Assembly: GCA_035289205.1 (NCBI GenBank)
Contig: DATDXV010000031.1
Coordinates: forward strand, 1-5,920
DNA length: 5,920 bases
Direction: 5' to 3'
From: DATDXV01 sp035289205
GTDB taxonomy: Archaea > Aenigmatarchaeota > Aenigmatarchaeia > Aenigmatarchaeales > DATDXV01
In this document: positions 5,855-5,920 of the stretch, piece after piece
Layout of the letters: each line of letters opens with the position of its first letter
Position numbering within the stretch: position 1 is the first letter of the stretch
Translations under genes and position numbers: made by a program
Notes under the pieces: model-generated
The model's database searches: none
What the model was told of the DNA's origin: nothing
The model's input: only the letters and a program-made list of their open reading frames with translations

Positions 5855-5920
5855 GTGAAAATATATCCCGTTGCGCTTTTGGCCTTTGTTGTATTCGTTT
5901 CTGCCTGTATTGGTGGAGGC
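5855..5920 (+). CDS. N-terminus of a third lipoprotein, cut by the window edge
   Basis: Only 22 codons are visible. GTG start, a Lys, a hydrophobic core (PVALLAFVVFV) and the lipobox VSAC with Cys18, followed by IGGG as a flexible linker. This is a complete lipoprotein export signal very like those of the two genes before it. By position and signal it is probably a further surface lipoprotein of the cluster, but no mature domain can be seen and homology to the paralogues cannot be tested. It has its own TATA box and a good ribosome site. Confidence 0.75.
   Translation, partial: MKIYPVALLAFVVFVSACIGGG

Overview
The window looks archaeal, probably an uncultivated lineage such as a DPANN or related group, although the sequence cannot fix the taxon. 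The reasons are TATA-box-like elements ahead of genes (3587-3595, 5815-5825), Shine-Dalgarno sites matching GGAGGTGAT, heavy use of AGG/AGA for arginine and ATA for isoleucine, tightly packed genes, small zinc ribbons, and surface proteins with a lipobox. No gene here maps to a pathway that I can name with confidence.

Layout. Positions 2-373 hold the 3' end of a beta-rich protein interrupted by one in-frame TGA (104-106). A compact run on the + strand follows: a 38-residue zinc ribbon (378-494), a 369-residue protein with several zinc fingers, a membrane hairpin and a coiled coil (495-1604), and a 588-residue multi-pass membrane protein with a large external region (1606-3372). Gaps are 4, 0 and 1 bases, so these are almost certainly one operon. 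Next is a 252-base gap. Its first part reads on the minus strand as the 3' tail of an IS200/IS605-type tnpB plus a right-end-like hairpin; the rest is AT-rich promoter DNA. Two full lipoprotein genes (3625-4623, 4631-5812) follow, then the first 22 codons of a third (from 5855) with its own TATA box.

How the genes fit together. The external part of the 588-residue protein and the two lipoproteins share spaced motifs in the same order: a segment ending in Q-D, a central beta module, a C-T...C-x-F cysteine pair, and a terminal Y-x-Y or similar strand. I read them as one paralogous family of surface proteins held by different anchors, one by a polytopic membrane domain and the others by lipid. 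The upstream zinc-ribbon proteins are predicted to be cytoplasmic, one of them membrane-tethered. The block may therefore be a cell-envelope system with an inner zinc-ribbon part and an outer Ig-like part. Its function is unknown.

Most worth a second look: the surface-protein family, the tnpB tail with a minus-strand TATA box that could make an omegaRNA-like transcript, the in-frame TGA, and a codon-usage block (about 640-2380) that crosses a gene boundary.
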